DNA of 64,000 nucleotides, taken from the NCBI RefSeq assembly GCF_024809855.1, contig NZ_JANUEM010000008.1, positions 62,001 through 126,000 on the forward strand, read 5' to 3'. The notes under the pieces were generated by a model that made no database searches, was not told where the DNA came from, and worked only from the letters and a program-made list of their open reading frames with translations. Within the stretch, counting starts at the first letter, position 1. The number at the start of each line of letters is the position of its first letter. Positions 37,329 to 48,479 of this stretch are shown here, piece by piece. Made by a program: the position numbers and the translations under genes. The DNA is from Rheinheimera pacifica. Its GTDB lineage: Bacteria; Pseudomonadota; Gammaproteobacteria; Enterobacterales; Alteromonadaceae.

Positions 37329-38013
37329 CCTTAATTATCCCGCCATTGCGGCTATTGTGCCCGCCGCGGGCGTTGGCAAGCGCATGCAGGCCGACCGGCC
37401 AAAGCAATATCTGGTTTTGCACGGTAAAACTATTTTGGAGCACAGTGTTGCCAGGTTACAGTCGGTTGCTGGCGTGGAGCAAGTCTGGCTGGCGCTGGCG
37501 GCAGAAGATCCGTATTTTGATGCCACGGCGTTAAGCCACAGTAATGTTATCCGGGTTAAAGGTGGTGAAGAGCGTATGCATTCGGTGCTCAATGCACTGA
37601 ATTTTGTCGATGAACATCAATACCCCTGGGTATTGGTGCACGATGCTGCCCGGCCTTTGGTGCGCCAATCTGACATTGAACAGCTAATTCAGCGTTGTTT
37701 AGCCAGTGGTGAAGGTGGCATTTTGGCCTGCCGTGTACGCGACACCATGAAACGTGGCGAATTAATGGTGGCAGAAACCGTAAGCCGCGAACACTTGTGG
37801 CATGCGCTGACACCGCAGTTTTTTCCTACTTCGTTATTAAAAGCGGCTTTGCATGATGCCGTCAGTGCCGGGATACATATTACAGACGAGGCATCCGCCA
37901 TGGAATGGGCCGGCCACAGCGTGCTGCTGGTGGAAGGGCACAGCGACAATATTAAAATTACCCAGCCAGCCGATTTAGCCCTGGCTGCGTTTTATCTGGA
38001 GCAAAGTAGTTAA
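37321..38013 (+). CDS. ispD: 2-C-methyl-D-erythritol 4-phosphate cytidylyltransferase
   Basis: 230 residues; third step of the MEP isoprenoid pathway. CTP-binding signature [19 protein letters not shown] at the N-terminus, then [11 protein letters not shown] and the late [10 protein letters not shown]. Length matches E. coli IspD (236). Overlaps ftsB at its start and shares one base with ispF (TAATG). Confidence 0.96.
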   Translation: MTNLNYPAIAAIVPAAGVGKRMQADRPKQYLVLHGKTILEHSVARLQSVAGVEQVWLALAAEDPYFDATALSHSNVIRVKGGEERMHSVLNALNFVDEHQYPWVLVHDAARPLVRQSDIEQLIQRCLASGEGGILACRVRDTMKRGELMVAETVSREHLWHALTPQFFPTSLLKAALHDAVSAGIHITDEASAMEWAGHSVLLVEGHSDNIKITQPADLALAAFYLEQSS

Positions 38014-38492
38014 TGAATATGCGTATTGGTCACGGCTTTGATGTACATGCCTTTGGCGGCGAAGGCCCGGTAACGCTGGGGGGCGTTAAAATTGAATATA
38101 CGCAGGGCTTGCTGGCCCATTCTGATGGTGACGTGGTGTTGCATGCGTTATCGGATGCTTTACTTGGTGCAGTAGCGCTTGGTGATATTGGCCATCATTT
38201 TCCTGATACGGACGCCGCCTTTAAAGGTATAGATAGCCGGATATTACTGCGTAAGGTGTTTGCTGATGTTAGTGCAGCTGGTTATAAAATCGGTAATCTG
38301 GACATTACGATTATGGCGCAGGCACCTAAAATGGCGCCACATATTAATGCCATGCGCCAGTGTATTGCCGATGACTTAGCTTGCCAGTTGTCACAGGTAA
38401 ACGTAAAGGCCACGACCACTGAAAAGCTGGGTTTTGTTGGCCGCAAAGAGGGTATAGCGGCAGAAGCTGTAGTACTGCTGGTTGGCGCATGA
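38013..38492 (+). CDS. ispF: 2-C-methyl-D-erythritol 2,4-cyclodiphosphate synthase
   Basis: 159 residues, the fifth MEP-pathway enzyme. Metal ligands are in GHGFDVHAF and the [19 protein letters not shown] segment; the C-terminal [18 protein letters not shown] is the family signature. Start ATG 38013 overlaps the ispD stop; its stop overlaps the truD start (ATGA). Confidence 0.97.
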   Translation: MNMRIGHGFDVHAFGGEGPVTLGGVKIEYTQGLLAHSDGDVVLHALSDALLGAVALGDIGHHFPDTDAAFKGIDSRILLRKVFADVSAAGYKIGNLDITIMAQAPKMAPHINAMRQCIADDLACQLSQVNVKATTTEKLGFVGRKEGIAAEAVVLLVGA

Positions 38493-39532
38493 CCGCTGCA
38501 CAGCCCCTGAGTTATCTGTACGATGAACCTTCGGCTACAGCGTTATTACGCCAACACAGTAACGACTTTATTGTAGAAGAGCAGCTTAATTTCAGCCCGA
38601 GCGGCGCTGGTGAGCATATTTTGCTGTATATCGAAAAAACCGGCCAGAACACCCAATATGTGGCTAAACAACTGGCAGAGCTTACCGGCTTACGCGCCCG
38701 TGATATCAGTTATGCCGGTTTAAAAGATCGCCATGCGGTGACCAGGCAGTGGTTTTGCTTTAAGTGGCCAATTAAGCAACCGCTGAACTGGCAAAGCTGG
38801 CAGCTTGAAGGCTGCACAGTATTGGATATGCAACGCCATTACCGCAAACTGCGTTTAGGTGCACTTAAAGCTAATTTGTTTCAAATCTGCTTGCGCCAGG
38901 TATCAGATATTGCAGAGGTGCTTAAACGCGCCACTTTACTCGGCCAGGGTGTGCCGAATTATTACGGTGAACAGCGTTTCGGCATTAACGGGGGGAATCT
39001 GGCATTAGCGCAGCAACTGTTTAATGGCCAGAGTATTACCGATCGTAAATTACGTGGCCTGGCATTATCTGCCGCCCGCTCTTATGTGTTTAATCAGCAG
39101 GTTAGTGCCCGTATCAGCTCAGGTTTATTTAATACCGTGCAAGATGGTGATGTGCTGCAGCTAAATGGTTCTGGCTCAGTGTTTCGGGTGCCAGAGGCAG
39201 ATACCACTTTACAGCAGCGTCTGCAACAGCAGGACTTGCATATTACCGCAGTGTTGGCGGGCATTGGTGAGCCAATGGTTAGTGGCGCCGCCGCCGAATT
39301 TGAACGGCAGGTGCTGGCACAGCACAACGAGCTGGTGCAAGGGCTGGAAGATTATCGCTTAAAAGCCGAGCGGCGGGCGATACGGCTGCTGCCGCAGCAA
39401 CTTACCGTGCAACAGCAAGGTAACGATATAACGCTAAGCTTTGCGTTACCGGCAGGTTGTTTTGCTACCAGTGTGTTAAGAGAGTTGCTGAAGTACCAGG
39501 ATTGCGGCCGCAAAACCGTTGATATGGAGTAG
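38489..39532 (+). CDS. truD: tRNA pseudouridine(13) synthase
   Basis: 347 residues; converts U13 to pseudouridine in tRNA-Glu. The catalytic Asp is in [19 protein letters not shown], with family motifs GENTQYV-type near the N-terminus ([15 protein letters not shown]) and [11 protein letters not shown]. Length matches E. coli TruD (349). Overlaps ispF by 4 nt. Confidence 0.95.
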   Translation: MTAAQPLSYLYDEPSATALLRQHSNDFIVEEQLNFSPSGAGEHILLYIEKTGQNTQYVAKQLAELTGLRARDISYAGLKDRHAVTRQWFCFKWPIKQPLNWQSWQLEGCTVLDMQRHYRKLRLGALKANLFQICLRQVSDIAEVLKRATLLGQGVPNYYGEQRFGINGGNLALAQQLFNGQSITDRKLRGLALSAARSYVFNQQVSARISSGLFNTVQDGDVLQLNGSGSVFRVPEADTTLQQRLQQQDLHITAVLAGIGEPMVSGAAAEFERQVLAQHNELVQGLEDYRLKAERRAIRLLPQQLTVQQQGNDITLSFALPAGCFATSVLRELLKYQDCGRKTVDME

Positions 39533-39536
39533 CCAA

Positions 39537-40289
39537 ATGCGAATTTTATTAAGTAACGATGATGGTGTGCATGCCAAAGGTATGCAGGTGTTACAACAGG
39601 CACTAAGCCAGATTGCTGAAGTAACAACTGTCGGGCCGGATCGGAACTGTAGTGGAGCCAGTAATTCATTAACGCTGATTAACCCATTACGGGTGCAGAA
39701 AATGGAAAATGGTTTTTTATCGGTAAATGGTACCCCCACTGACTGTGTGCACTTAGCCATTAGTCAGTTGTTAGACTTTACACCAGACTTAGTGGTAGCC
39801 GGTATTAACCATGGCGCCAACCTTGGTGATGATGTGCTGTATTCAGGTACCGTTGCAGCCGCCACAGAAGGGCGGCACTTGGGGTTGCCCGCTATTGCGG
39901 TTTCGCTGGCCGGACGCGAAGAAGAGCATTTTGCTACAGCCGCCTATGTTACTGTGCAGGTGATAAAAAAGCTGAAATCACATCCGTTACCGGCCGATCA
40001 GATTTTAAATATTAATGTGCCTGCGGTATCAATCGAACAGTTAAAAGGCATTCAGGTAACGCGCCTGGGCCGGCGTCATAAAGCTGAAACCATGACCAGT
40101 GCTACCGATCCCTGGGGCAGAAAAATATACTGGTATGGTTCACTGGGGCCTGAGTTGGATGCTGGTGAAGGCACCGATTTTTATGCCATAGCCAACGGTT
40201 ATGCGTCTGTAACACCACTGCAAATTGATATGTCGGCCTATAAAAGTATGGATACCTTACGACAGTGGTTAGAGGGGATTAGCTTGTAA
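39537..40289 (+). CDS. surE: 5'/3'-nucleotidase SurE
   Basis: 250 residues. Metal-binding Asp pair in [14 protein letters not shown], then [16 protein letters not shown] and [24 protein letters not shown]. Dephosphorylates nucleoside monophosphates and polyphosphates. ATG 39537 chosen: TGGAG sits 7 nt before it and the family begins [10 protein letters not shown]. It starts 4 nt after the truD stop. Confidence 0.97.
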   Translation: MRILLSNDDGVHAKGMQVLQQALSQIAEVTTVGPDRNCSGASNSLTLINPLRVQKMENGFLSVNGTPTDCVHLAISQLLDFTPDLVVAGINHGANLGDDVLYSGTVAAATEGRHLGLPAIAVSLAGREEEHFATAAYVTVQVIKKLKSHPLPADQILNINVPAVSIEQLKGIQVTRLGRRHKAETMTSATDPWGRKIYWYGSLGPELDAGEGTDFYAIANGYASVTPLQIDMSAYKSMDTLRQWLEGISL

Positions 40290-40290
40290 T

Positions 40291-40929
40291 ATGGCAGTAG
40301 CAACGTCACGCAGCGCCGCGGTATTGGCGCAAAAACTTCAGGCTGAGGGTATCCGCAATCCTCAGGTTCTGGCTGCTATAGCGCACACACCACGACATTT
40401 GTTTGTTGAGGCCGTACTGGCACATAAAGCTTATGAAAATACCGCCCTGCCAATTGGTCAGGGCCAGACTATTTCTCAGCCTTATATCGTTGCCCGCATG
40501 ACAGAATTGTTATTGCAGGACAAAGCGCCGGGTAAAGTATTAGAAATTGGTACCGGCTCGGGCTATCAAACTGCAATACTGGCCAGGTTATTTTCACATG
40601 TATGTAGTGTTGAGCGTATTAAAGCGCTGCAGTTTCAGGCGAAGCGGCGCTTACAGCAACTGGATTTACATAATGTATCGATGAAGCATGGCGATGGTTG
40701 GCAGGGCTGGCCCAGCAAAGCGCCGTTTGACAGCATTATTGTTACAGCCGCCCCGGTTGAGGTACCTGTAGCCTTGTTACAGCAACTGACGGAGGGAGGC
40801 CGGTTAGTGATCCCTGTAGGGTTACATGATCAGGTTTTGCGGGTATACCAGCGTAATGGCGATGATTTTAGTAGTACAGATATTGAAGCAGTACGTTTTG
40901 TACCGCTTGTGCCAGGGGCTCTGGCCTGA
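40291..40929 (+). CDS. pcm: Protein-L-isoaspartate O-methyltransferase
   Basis: 212 residues. Repairs isoaspartyl damage using S-adenosylmethionine. Signatures are [17 protein letters not shown] and SAM-binding [15 protein letters not shown], with the late VTAAPVEVP. Starts 1 nt after the surE stop, the classical surE-pcm pair. Confidence 0.96.
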   Translation: MAVATSRSAAVLAQKLQAEGIRNPQVLAAIAHTPRHLFVEAVLAHKAYENTALPIGQGQTISQPYIVARMTELLLQDKAPGKVLEIGTGSGYQTAILARLFSHVCSVERIKALQFQAKRRLQQLDLHNVSMKHGDGWQGWPSKAPFDSIIVTAAPVEVPVALLQQLTEGGRLVIPVGLHDQVLRVYQRNGDDFSSTDIEAVRFVPLVPGALA

Positions 40930-40942
40930 TTAAGGAAAACTC

Positions 40943-41845
40943 ATGCAATATATTCAGTGGATTATAAAAGGGCTGGCGATGGGCGCTGCCGATGTGGTGC
41001 CTGGGGTATCGGGCGGTACTCTGGCCTTTATTTTGGGTATCTATGAGCGTTTACTGGCAGCCATCAGCAACTGCAATATGCAGGCGTTGCGTTTGCTTGG
41101 CCGGGGTAGGATTACTGCGCTGTGGCAGCATATTGATGGCACATTTTTACTTTGTCTGTTTGGCGGCATTTTTATCAGCATTTTTTCTCTGGCCGGCGTT
41201 ATTAGTTATTTTCTTGAATATCGGCCTATTCCATTGTGGGCACTATTTAATGGCCTGATCCTGGCGGCATTGCCCGCATTAATGACAAGCCTGCGCTGGA
41301 GCTTGCTACGTGCCGGGTTATGCCTGCTCGGAGTTGCTTTTGCCGTGTTGGTTGGCATGTTGGCGCCACATGAACTTAACCCGGCGCCCTGGCTGTTCTT
41401 CTTTGCCGGTGCGGTGGCGATATGCGCGATGATACTGCCGGGTATATCAGGTAGTTTTATTTTACTGGTTCTGGGCATGTATGCGCCGGTACTGTTGGCG
41501 GTAACTGAATTACAGTTTGGTGTGCTGGCGCTGTTTATGGCCGGATGTATTTTTGGTTTACTGAGCTTTTCCCGCTTACTAAACTGGCTGTTACGACATT
41601 ATCATGATGCTACGTTGGCGCTGTTAATTGGTGTGGTCATGGGCGCCTTCTACCGGATTTGGCCCTGGCAGACTGAGCAAAAAATGTATCTGCCATGGCA
41701 GTATGCCAGTCAGGTAGGTGATGCTGATATCAGTATGGCATTAGTATGCCTGCTCGCCGGCGTAGGTATTATGTTAATGCTGTTAAATCTGGAAAAATGG
41801 TTTACTCTGCCAGCTACAGCGGACAATACGACGACGAAAGACTAA
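40943..41845 (+). CDS. popT: DUF368 membrane protein, undecaprenyl-phosphate translocase
   Basis: 300 residues with roughly eight to nine membrane spans. Two related motifs, AADVVPGVSGGTLAFILGIYERLL near the N-terminus and MILPGISGSFILLVLGMY in the second half, define DUF368. Members (PopT) were reported to flip undecaprenyl phosphate back to the cytoplasmic face for wall synthesis. The symbol rests on family membership only. Its stop overlaps the Shine-Dalgarno of nlpD. Confidence 0.82.
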   Translation: MQYIQWIIKGLAMGAADVVPGVSGGTLAFILGIYERLLAAISNCNMQALRLLGRGRITALWQHIDGTFLLCLFGGIFISIFSLAGVISYFLEYRPIPLWALFNGLILAALPALMTSLRWSLLRAGLCLLGVAFAVLVGMLAPHELNPAPWLFFFAGAVAICAMILPGISGSFILLVLGMYAPVLLAVTELQFGVLALFMAGCIFGLLSFSRLLNWLLRHYHDATLALLIGVVMGAFYRIWPWQTEQKMYLPWQYASQVGDADISMALVCLLAGVGIMLMLLNLEKWFTLPATADNTTTKD

Positions 41846-41856
41846 AGGAGGTTTTT

Positions 41857-42780
41857 ATTCGTTGTACTAACCACAGCTACCTGTATCACGCAACTGCACG
41901 CCCGCTAAGGCTTTGGGCGCGTGCTTTCAGCCTGTGGTTAATATTGCTTGTAATGGTGCTGGGCGGCTGCTCTTCCCGTTCAACACCAGCTCCTGTCAGC
42001 ACGCTGGAACTGCGGGAGAATTTCTATCAGCAACGTAACCGCGGTTCGTTATCTGGCAGCAGCTATACTGTGCAACGCGGTGATACTCTCTATTCTATTG
42101 CTTTTCGTGGCGGTAAAGATGTGCGTGAACTAGCACGGCTTAATGCTATTGCCAGCCCCTATACTATTTATCCCGGACAACAGCTTAAGCTAACCGGCGT
42201 ACCCCCGGCCCGGGTGGCTAAACCGGCTGCAAAACCAGTAGCCGCAAAACCTGTAACAAATACTGCTAAAAATACAAATAATTCAAGCCAAACAAAATCA
42301 AATAGTTCGGTAAAACCGGCTAAACCTGTTGCGCCGAAAAATCAAACGGGTTATGTTCAGACCAATACAGCGCCGGAGAAAAAAGCGCAAAACCCCACTT
42401 TAAGTCGGAACGTGGTGCAATGGCAATGGCCGGTAAAAGGTAAAATAATTTCCGGTTTTTCGCACCAGCAGCAAGGTAATAAAGGGGTGGATGTTGCCGG
42501 GCGCGAAGGTGACAGAATAAACGCAGCAGCCAGTGGGCAGGTAGTTTATGCCGGCAATGCGTTAAGGGGTTATGGTAATTTAATTATTATTAAGCACAAT
42601 GACGATTATTTAAGTGCTTACGCCCATAACCGTAAGCTGCTGGTAACAGAAAGACAAATGGTTACTGCCGGACAGCAGATAGCCGAAATGGGCAGTACTG
42701 ACGCTACCGATCCACGTTTGCACTTTGAGATCCGTTTTCGTGGCACTTCAGTAGATCCATTAAAATATTTACCAAAATAA
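41857..42780 (+). CDS. nlpD: Murein hydrolase activator NlpD, likely ATT start
   Basis: About 307 residues. Lipoprotein signal (LWLILLVMVLGGC), a LysM domain (YTVQRGDTLYSIAFRGGKDVRELARLN to YPGQQLKL), a Lys/Pro/Ala linker and a C-terminal M23 domain. The M23 metal site is degenerate (NKGVDVAG where active enzymes have HxGxD), as in NlpD, which activates amidase AmiC at division. No ATG, GTG or TTG fits between the popT stop and the signal peptide. AAGGAGG ends 5 nt before the in-frame ATT at 41857. An alternative in-frame ATG inside popT (41797) would give a 33-residue extension. Confidence 0.88.
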   Translation: MRCTNHSYLYHATARPLRLWARAFSLWLILLVMVLGGCSSRSTPAPVSTLELRENFYQQRNRGSLSGSSYTVQRGDTLYSIAFRGGKDVRELARLNAIASPYTIYPGQQLKLTGVPPARVAKPAAKPVAAKPVTNTAKNTNNSSQTKSNSSVKPAKPVAPKNQTGYVQTNTAPEKKAQNPTLSRNVVQWQWPVKGKIISGFSHQQQGNKGVDVAGREGDRINAAASGQVVYAGNALRGYGNLIIIKHNDDYLSAYAHNRKLLVTERQMVTAGQQIAEMGSTDATDPRLHFEIRFRGTSVDPLKYLPK

Positions 42781-42863
42781 TAAGATCAAAAGCACAAGTA
42801 AGTTCAGGAATGGATGCGAAATGCCTTAGTGGCTCCTGACCCTATAGACGTGGGAGAAAGGAT

Positions 42864-43856
42864 ATGGGACAAAAGAGTGACGACGACGTTTTAGATTTTA
42901 AAGAAGATGAACTGATAGACGAATCTGTTTTGCTGGAAGACGATGCAGAGCCGGATGCGGCCGATTTAACCGCTGAAGAAAATGTGACTGAAGATGTTTT
43001 TGCCCGTGATGACAGCCATAAAACTATGGATGCAACACAAATTTATCTGGGTGAAATAGGGTTTTCGCCATTATTGTCTGCAGAGGAAGAGGTGTATTTT
43101 TCCCGCTTGGCACTAAAAGGCGACCAGGCTGCACGTAAGCGTATGATCGAAAGCAACCTGCGCTTAGTTGTTAAAATTGCCCGCCGCTATATTAACCGTG
43201 GTTTAGCGTTACTCGATTTAATCGAAGAAGGTAACCTGGGCCTGATCCGCGCGGTAGAAAAATTTGATCCCGAACGCGGTTTTCGTTTTTCAACCTATGC
43301 CACCTGGTGGATCCGCCAGACCATAGAACGCGCCATTATGAACCAAACCCGTACTATCCGCCTGCCCATTCATGTGGTGAAAGAGCTGAATATATACCTG
43401 CGTGCAGCACGGGAGTTATCACAAAAGCTTGATCATGAACCGACACCGGAGGAAATTGCCAGTGCGCTGGACAGGCCGGTAGAAGAAGTGCGGAAAATGC
43501 TGAAGTTAAATGAAAAAATAACCTCGGTAGATACGCCTGTCGCGGGTTCGTCAGAAAAGCAGTTACTTGATGTTATTGCTGATGAAAAAGAGCTGGGGCC
43601 TGAAACTGAGTTGCAGGATGAAGATATTCGTCAGCACTTGGTGGTGTGGCTGAATGAGCTGAACCCAAAGCAGCGTGAAGTGCTGGCGCGGCGTTTTGGT
43701 TTGCTTGGCTATGAGCCTTCTACACTGGAAGATGTTGGCCATGAAATTGGTTTAACCCGGGAGCGGGTGCGGCAAATTCAGGTTGAAGCGCTGCGGCGTT
43801 TACGTGAAATTGTGACGCATCAGGGGTTGAATATAGAAACCCTGTTTCAGGATTAA
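42864..43856 (+). CDS. rpoS: RNA polymerase sigma factor RpoS
   Basis: 330 residues, the same length as E. coli RpoS. Region 1.2 ([24 protein letters not shown]), region 2 ([42 protein letters not shown]), region 3 and region 4 helix-turn-helix ([24 protein letters not shown]) are all present. Follows nlpD by 83 nt as usual; an rpoS promoter within nlpD is known in E. coli. Shine-Dalgarno GAGAAAGGAT before ATG. Confidence 0.97.
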   Translation: MGQKSDDDVLDFKEDELIDESVLLEDDAEPDAADLTAEENVTEDVFARDDSHKTMDATQIYLGEIGFSPLLSAEEEVYFSRLALKGDQAARKRMIESNLRLVVKIARRYINRGLALLDLIEEGNLGLIRAVEKFDPERGFRFSTYATWWIRQTIERAIMNQTRTIRLPIHVVKELNIYLRAARELSQKLDHEPTPEEIASALDRPVEEVRKMLKLNEKITSVDTPVAGSSEKQLLDVIADEKELGPETELQDEDIRQHLVVWLNELNPKQREVLARRFGLLGYEPSTLEDVGHEIGLTRERVRQIQVEALRRLREIVTHQGLNIETLFQD

Positions 43857-43871
43857 CTCTGCTTAAAACCA

Positions 43872-43902
43872 AACAAGGCGCTATCAGGCGCCTTGTTGTT
43901 TT
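43872..43902. terminator. Terminator after rpoS
   Basis: AACAAGGCGC-TATCA-GCGCCTTGTT followed by GTTTTTG. It overlaps the last codons of the convergent gntR-type gene (stop at 43884). Confidence 0.8.
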
Positions 43903-44525
43903 TGCAGAAACTGCACCAGCAGGTTACCGGCCTCGGTAATATGCTGTACAAGCAATTTACCGGCCTGCCCGGTGTCACCCCGGCGTAATAAAGCCAGTAA
44001 TTCGGCGTGTTCGGCGGCACTGGTGTCGGCGTAGGTCAGGGCTTGCTCTTGATACCCCAGATAGCGTGATACCTGTTGATGCAATTGGTCCAGTAAGCGC
44101 AGTAAATGTGGTTTGGCACAGCTTTGATATAGCAGGCGGTGGAACTGCCAGTTGAGCTCTCCACGCTGATAAGGTGCCAGGCTTTTATTCGCTGCAATAT
44201 AGGCCAGTAAGTCTTCGGCCTGGCCCAGTTGGCTGAAACTCATATTGGCAGCGGCCAGTTGTAGTGCCTGCGGTTCTAACTGTAAACGTAACAAACACAG
44301 CTCTTGTGCTTCGGTAGCACTAAAACCTGGTACCTGCATACCGGCTTTGCCATGTGGCTCCAGCCAGCCTTCGCTTAATAATGCCTGTTGTACATCACGC
44401 ACCACTATGCGGCTTACACCATAATACTCAGCCAGTTGCTGCTGGGTAAGAACGGAACCTGCTGCCCAGCGTTGCAGTTGAATATCTTGTTTTAGCTGGT
44501 TATATAGCTGGTGTTTTTTCAGCAT
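43884..44525 (-). CDS. GntR-family regulator (FCD subfamily)
   Basis: 213 residues. N-terminal winged helix (QLYNQLKQDIQLQRWAAGSVLTQQQLAEYYGVSRIVVRDVQQALLSEGWL) and an all-helical FCD effector domain with metal-ligand His residues (NWQFHRLLYQS, EHAELL, HITEA). Its start shares a base with the benE stop. Likely a ligand-responsive repressor of that transporter, acting at the palindromes near 45715-45745. Confidence 0.88.
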   Translation of the reverse strand: MLKKHQLYNQLKQDIQLQRWAAGSVLTQQQLAEYYGVSRIVVRDVQQALLSEGWLEPHGKAGMQVPGFSATEAQELCLLRLQLEPQALQLAAANMSFSQLGQAEDLLAYIAANKSLAPYQRGELNWQFHRLLYQSCAKPHLLRLLDQLHQQVSRYLGYQEQALTYADTSAAEHAELLALLRRGDTGQAGKLLVQHITEAGNLLVQFLQKQQGA

Positions 44526-45694
44526 CAGAGGCTCCGGCGCAGGCCATTAACGATCAGCAGGGTTAAACCACCGGCAATAATGCCCCAGAATGCAGCGGCA
44601 ACACCAAAAAAACTCACACCGCTGGCTGTAACCAGCAGGGTAACAACAGCCGCTTCGCGGTGCTCACCCTCTGCAGTAGCTACGGCAAGATTAGCACCTA
44701 TGGTGCCCAGTAATGCCAGGCCAGCTAGCGCCGCAATCATTTCTTTAGGAAAAGCCGCAAATAGCGCCACTACAGTGGCGCCAGCCAGCCCTGCCAGCAG
44801 GTAAAATACACCGGCAGCTATACCGGCAATATAACGTTTGTCCTTGTCGGGGTGTGCTTCAGTGCCGGTGCAAATAGCCGCAGTAATAGCCGCCAGATTA
44901 ATAGAGAAAGCGCCCCAGGGGGCCAGCAGTAAGGTTGATAGGGCAGTGCTGCTGATAAGCGGAGACACCGGCGTTTGATAACCGCTGGTACGGATCACCG
45001 CCACACCGGGGATATTCTGTGATGCCATGGTAACCAGCAGCAGTGGCAGGCCAACACCGAGTAGGGCGCTGAGTGACCAATCCGGTGTTACCCATACCGG
45101 TGTGGTTAAACTTAGCGTAATGGCACTGTCATTAAACTGGCCCTGTGTCACTACACACAGCAGCCCTGTTAACAGTACCCACAAAATGGCATAGCGCGGC
45201 ATAAAGCGTTTGGCCAGCAAATAGCTGATACACATCAGGCCAACCAGCAATAACTGGCTTTGCAGTGAAGTAAAAATGCTTAAGCCAAATTGCAGCAAAA
45301 TACCCGCCAACATGGCGCTTGCCAGTGGCAGCGGAATAAGCCGGGTTAATTTATCAAACCAACCGCTTAAGCCAATTATTAACCCCAGGACAGCAGTAAA
45401 GATAAATACTCCAACAGCCTCATTAATGGTTAAGCCTTGCAGGCTGGTAGCTAAAAGCGCGGCACCGGGGGTAGACCAGGCAGTAATAACAGGGGCTTTG
45501 TAATACCAGGACAAACCAATACAGGTAGCCGCCATACCGATACCCAATGCCAGCAACCAGGATGCCATGATCTCCTGGGTAGCGCCTGCCGCCGCCGCAG
45601 CTTGCAATACAATGGCCACTGAACTGGCAAAGCCAACCAGTACGGCAACAAAGCCCGCTACTATGGCCGACAGGCTAATATCATTAATTTGCAT
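44525..45694 (-). CDS. benE: BenE-family transporter
   Basis: 389 residues, about twelve membrane spans. Family signatures are the N-terminal SAIVAGFVAVLVGFASSVAIVLQAA, APVITAWSTPGAALLA, and MASQNIPGVAVIRTSGY. BenE members are described as benzoate/H+ symporters, but no benzoate genes are visible nearby, so the substrate here is open. First gene of a two-gene operon with the GntR regulator. Confidence 0.88.
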   Translation of the reverse strand: MQINDISLSAIVAGFVAVLVGFASSVAIVLQAAAAAGATQEIMASWLLALGIGMAATCIGLSWYYKAPVITAWSTPGAALLATSLQGLTINEAVGVFIFTAVLGLIIGLSGWFDKLTRLIPLPLASAMLAGILLQFGLSIFTSLQSQLLLVGLMCISYLLAKRFMPRYAILWVLLTGLLCVVTQGQFNDSAITLSLTTPVWVTPDWSLSALLGVGLPLLLVTMASQNIPGVAVIRTSGYQTPVSPLISSTALSTLLLAPWGAFSINLAAITAAICTGTEAHPDKDKRYIAGIAAGVFYLLAGLAGATVVALFAAFPKEMIAALAGLALLGTIGANLAVATAEGEHREAAVVTLLVTASGVSFFGVAAAFWGIIAGGLTLLIVNGLRRSL

Positions 45695-45714
45695 AAGCTA
45701 ACTCAAACTTAAAA

Positions 45715-45745
45715 AAGTATACCTAATTTAAAATGTATACATTTT
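45715..45745 (-). promoter_or_regulatory. Palindromic operator upstream of benE-gntR
   Basis: AAAATGTATACATTTT (45730-45745) is a perfect 16-bp palindrome. A second GTATAC (45717-45722) lies with its centre 18 bp away, on the same DNA face within about two turns. Both are 20-50 bp before the benE ATG. GntR-family proteins bind such short palindromes; this is a likely site for the co-encoded regulator. Confidence 0.55.
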
Positions 45746-45753
45746 TTGTCAAG

Positions 45754-48327
45754 CTACAACTGCTGTTTTAATTGATACAACAAATCCAGTGCCTGGCGGG
45801 CGGTTAAATCATCCGGGTTAATATCGCGCAGTTGTTCTACTACCGGATGTTCTGTTTCCAGCAGGCTAAGTTGCGGTGGTATCGCTGTTGGCGCTGTTCT
45901 TACTGCTGCTTTTACCGATGCCGTGCTGCCGTGCTGCTCCAGCTCAGAAAGTTTATGCCGCGCCTGCTTAATAACGGCTTTGGGCACACCTGCCAGTTGG
46001 GCTACCTGCAAGCCAAAGCTTTTGCTGGCGGCGCCATCCTGCACGTGGTGCATAAATACTATGCTGTCGCCATGCTCTACCGCGTCCAGATGCACATTGG
46101 CCAGCCCCGGCAATTGCTCTGCCAGTTCAGTCAGTTCAAAGTAGTGGGTGGCAAACAAGGTTAAGGCTTTAATTTTGGTTGCCAGATAATCTGCACAGGC
46201 CCAGGCTAAACTTAAGCCATCGTAGGTACTGGTGCCACGGCCAATTTCGTCCATCAATACCAGGCTGTGTTCGGTGGCGTGGTGCAAAATTGTCGCGGTT
46301 TCAGTCATCTCTACCATAAAAGTAGAGCGGCCGGAGGCCAGATCATCTGAAGCGCCAATACGGGTGAAAATACGATCTATAGGGCCAATCTGGGCGCTGT
46401 CGGCCGGTACAAAACAGCCGATATAGGCCATTAGCACAATCAGTGCAGTTTGGCGCATATAGGTAGATTTACCGCCCATATTTGGCCCGGTAATCATCAG
46501 CATACGGCGTTGCTGGTGTAAATGCAGTGGGTTGGCAATAAAGGGTTCGGTTAATACCTGCTCTACCACCGGATGCCGTGCCTGCTGCAACACTATGCCG
46601 GTTTGGCTGCTAAGCTGCGGCCGACAGTAGTTCAGGCTGTCGGCCCGCTCACTAAAGGTACATAACACATCCAGCTCGGCCAGTGCCTGCGCCAGTTGTT
46701 GTAATTGCGCTAAAAACGGCGCAGTCAGCTCAAATAGTTGCTCATACAGCTGTTTTTCCAGTGCCAGGGCTTTACTCTGGCTGCCAAGTACTTTGTCTTC
46801 GTACTCTTTTAGCTCAGGAATAATATAACGCTCGTTGTTTTTCAACGTTTGGCGGCGTACATATTCCGGTGGTACTTTAGTGTCGGCACTGCGGCCGGTT
46901 TCAATGTAGTAACCATGAATACGGTTAAAGCCTACTTTCAGCGACGCAATACCGGTGCGCTCGCGCTCACGCTGTTCCAGTTGCTCTAAATAATCGGTAG
47001 CACCGGTAGCTAAAGCGCGCCATTGGTCCAGTTCAGCATGATAGCCTGGCGCAATAACGCCACCATCGCGGATCAGCACCGGCGGCGTTTCCACAATGGC
47101 CTGTTCTAACAACGTACATAGCTGTGGCAACGGCTGGGCAGCCAGGCTGATTTGTTGCAGTAAAGCACTGCTAAGCGGTGACAGCTGCGGTGCCAGTACC
47201 GGCAATTGCTGCAGCGCCTGACGCAGACGGGCAAAGTCACGCGGGCGTGCGCTGCGTAGCGCTAAACGGGCAATAACCCGCTCAATATCACCAATTTGCT
47301 TTAATAGTGGTTGTAACTGCTCATATTCAGTATTGAGCTCTGTTACGGCGTCCAACCGGGCATTAACCCGTGCCTGATCACGTAATGGTGCATGGATCCA
47401 GCGTTTTAGCTGGCGTGATCCCATCGCAGTTTGGCTGCGGTCGAGCACGGCGGCCAGCGTATGTTCGTAGTTGCCTGCTAAGTTTTGTGTTAGTTCCAGA
47501 TTACGCCGGGTAGCGGCGTCCAGCACGATATTATCCTGTGAGCGCTCCAGCGCTACGGCACGGATATGCGGCAGCGCGGCGCGCTGGGTGTCTTTTACAT
47601 ACTGCATTACACAACCGGCGGCCATCAGCGCTACCGGTGCTTCATCTACACCAAAACTGAGTAAATCTTTAGTAGCAAACTGCTGGCACAATAGACGCTT
47701 AGCGGTGGCCAGTTCAAATTCCCACACCGGGCGATGGCGTGCGCCTTTACGTTTTTCTATCAGATAACTGTCGGCGAAATCTTCCGGATACAACAGTTCT
47801 GCCGGGTTTAACCGCTGCAGCAGCGCGGCTAAATCATCAACATTGTCTACCTGATTCAGCAAAAAGCGGCCGCTGCTTAAATCTAACTGTGCTAAACCAT
47901 ACTGGCCGCGTAACTGGCTGATAGCACACAGTAAATTATCCTGCCGCTCATTTAACAGGGCTTCATCGGTAACAGTACCGGGGGTAACAATACGCACCAC
48001 TTTGCGCTCAACCGGGCCTTTGCTGGTGGCCGGGTCACCAATTTGCTCACAAATTGCCACCGATTCGCCCAGCTGTACTAAGCGGGCTAAATAATTTTCT
48101 ACTGCATGATAAGGCACGCCCGCCATCGGGATCGGTGTACCGGCGCTCTGGCCGCGCTTGGTCAGTGAAATATCCAGCAGTGCTGCGGCGCGTTTGGCAT
48201 CGTCGTAAAACAGTTCGTAAAAGTCACCCATGCGGTAAAACAGCAGAATGTCAGGGTGTTCGCTTTTTAACCCCAGATACTGTTGCATCATGGGCGTATG
48301 AGAAGACAGGTCTTTGATAGTAGTCAT
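45754..48327 (-). CDS. mutS: DNA mismatch repair protein MutS
   Basis: 857 residues. Mismatch-recognition Phe-x-Glu motif in [15 protein letters not shown] (domain I), connector and clamp domains, then the ATPase with Walker [15 protein letters not shown], Walker [17 protein letters not shown] and the [13 protein letters not shown] segment. Length matches E. coli MutS (853). In relatives pncC-recA follows closely on the far side; here about 6.5 kb of extra genes intervene. Confidence 0.97.
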   Translation of the reverse strand: MTTIKDLSSHTPMMQQYLGLKSEHPDILLFYRMGDFYELFYDDAKRAAALLDISLTKRGQSAGTPIPMAGVPYHAVENYLARLVQLGESVAICEQIGDPATSKGPVERKVVRIVTPGTVTDEALLNERQDNLLCAISQLRGQYGLAQLDLSSGRFLLNQVDNVDDLAALLQRLNPAELLYPEDFADSYLIEKRKGARHRPVWEFELATAKRLLCQQFATKDLLSFGVDEAPVALMAAGCVMQYVKDTQRAALPHIRAVALERSQDNIVLDAATRRNLELTQNLAGNYEHTLAAVLDRSQTAMGSRQLKRWIHAPLRDQARVNARLDAVTELNTEYEQLQPLLKQIGDIERVIARLALRSARPRDFARLRQALQQLPVLAPQLSPLSSALLQQISLAAQPLPQLCTLLEQAIVETPPVLIRDGGVIAPGYHAELDQWRALATGATDYLEQLEQRERERTGIASLKVGFNRIHGYYIETGRSADTKVPPEYVRRQTLKNNERYIIPELKEYEDKVLGSQSKALALEKQLYEQLFELTAPFLAQLQQLAQALAELDVLCTFSERADSLNYCRPQLSSQTGIVLQQARHPVVEQVLTEPFIANPLHLHQQRRMLMITGPNMGGKSTYMRQTALIVLMAYIGCFVPADSAQIGPIDRIFTRIGASDDLASGRSTFMVEMTETATILHHATEHSLVLMDEIGRGTSTYDGLSLAWACADYLATKIKALTLFATHYFELTELAEQLPGLANVHLDAVEHGDSIVFMHHVQDGAASKSFGLQVAQLAGVPKAVIKQARHKLSELEQHGSTASVKAAVRTAPTAIPPQLSLLETEHPVVEQLRDINPDDLTARQALDLLYQLKQQL

Positions 48328-48479
48328 ACAGATGTTCTTATCCGCGGCGGTTGGCGATGATAAAGCCGGAGATTATAACAGAAGTTTTTTAGTGCGTGTG
48401 CGCCTGTGATCGTATGGGGCAGATGATAAATATTTAGAAAAGTTGCAATTACCGTAGTTGGGGGAGCCCTGCTCAGTTG

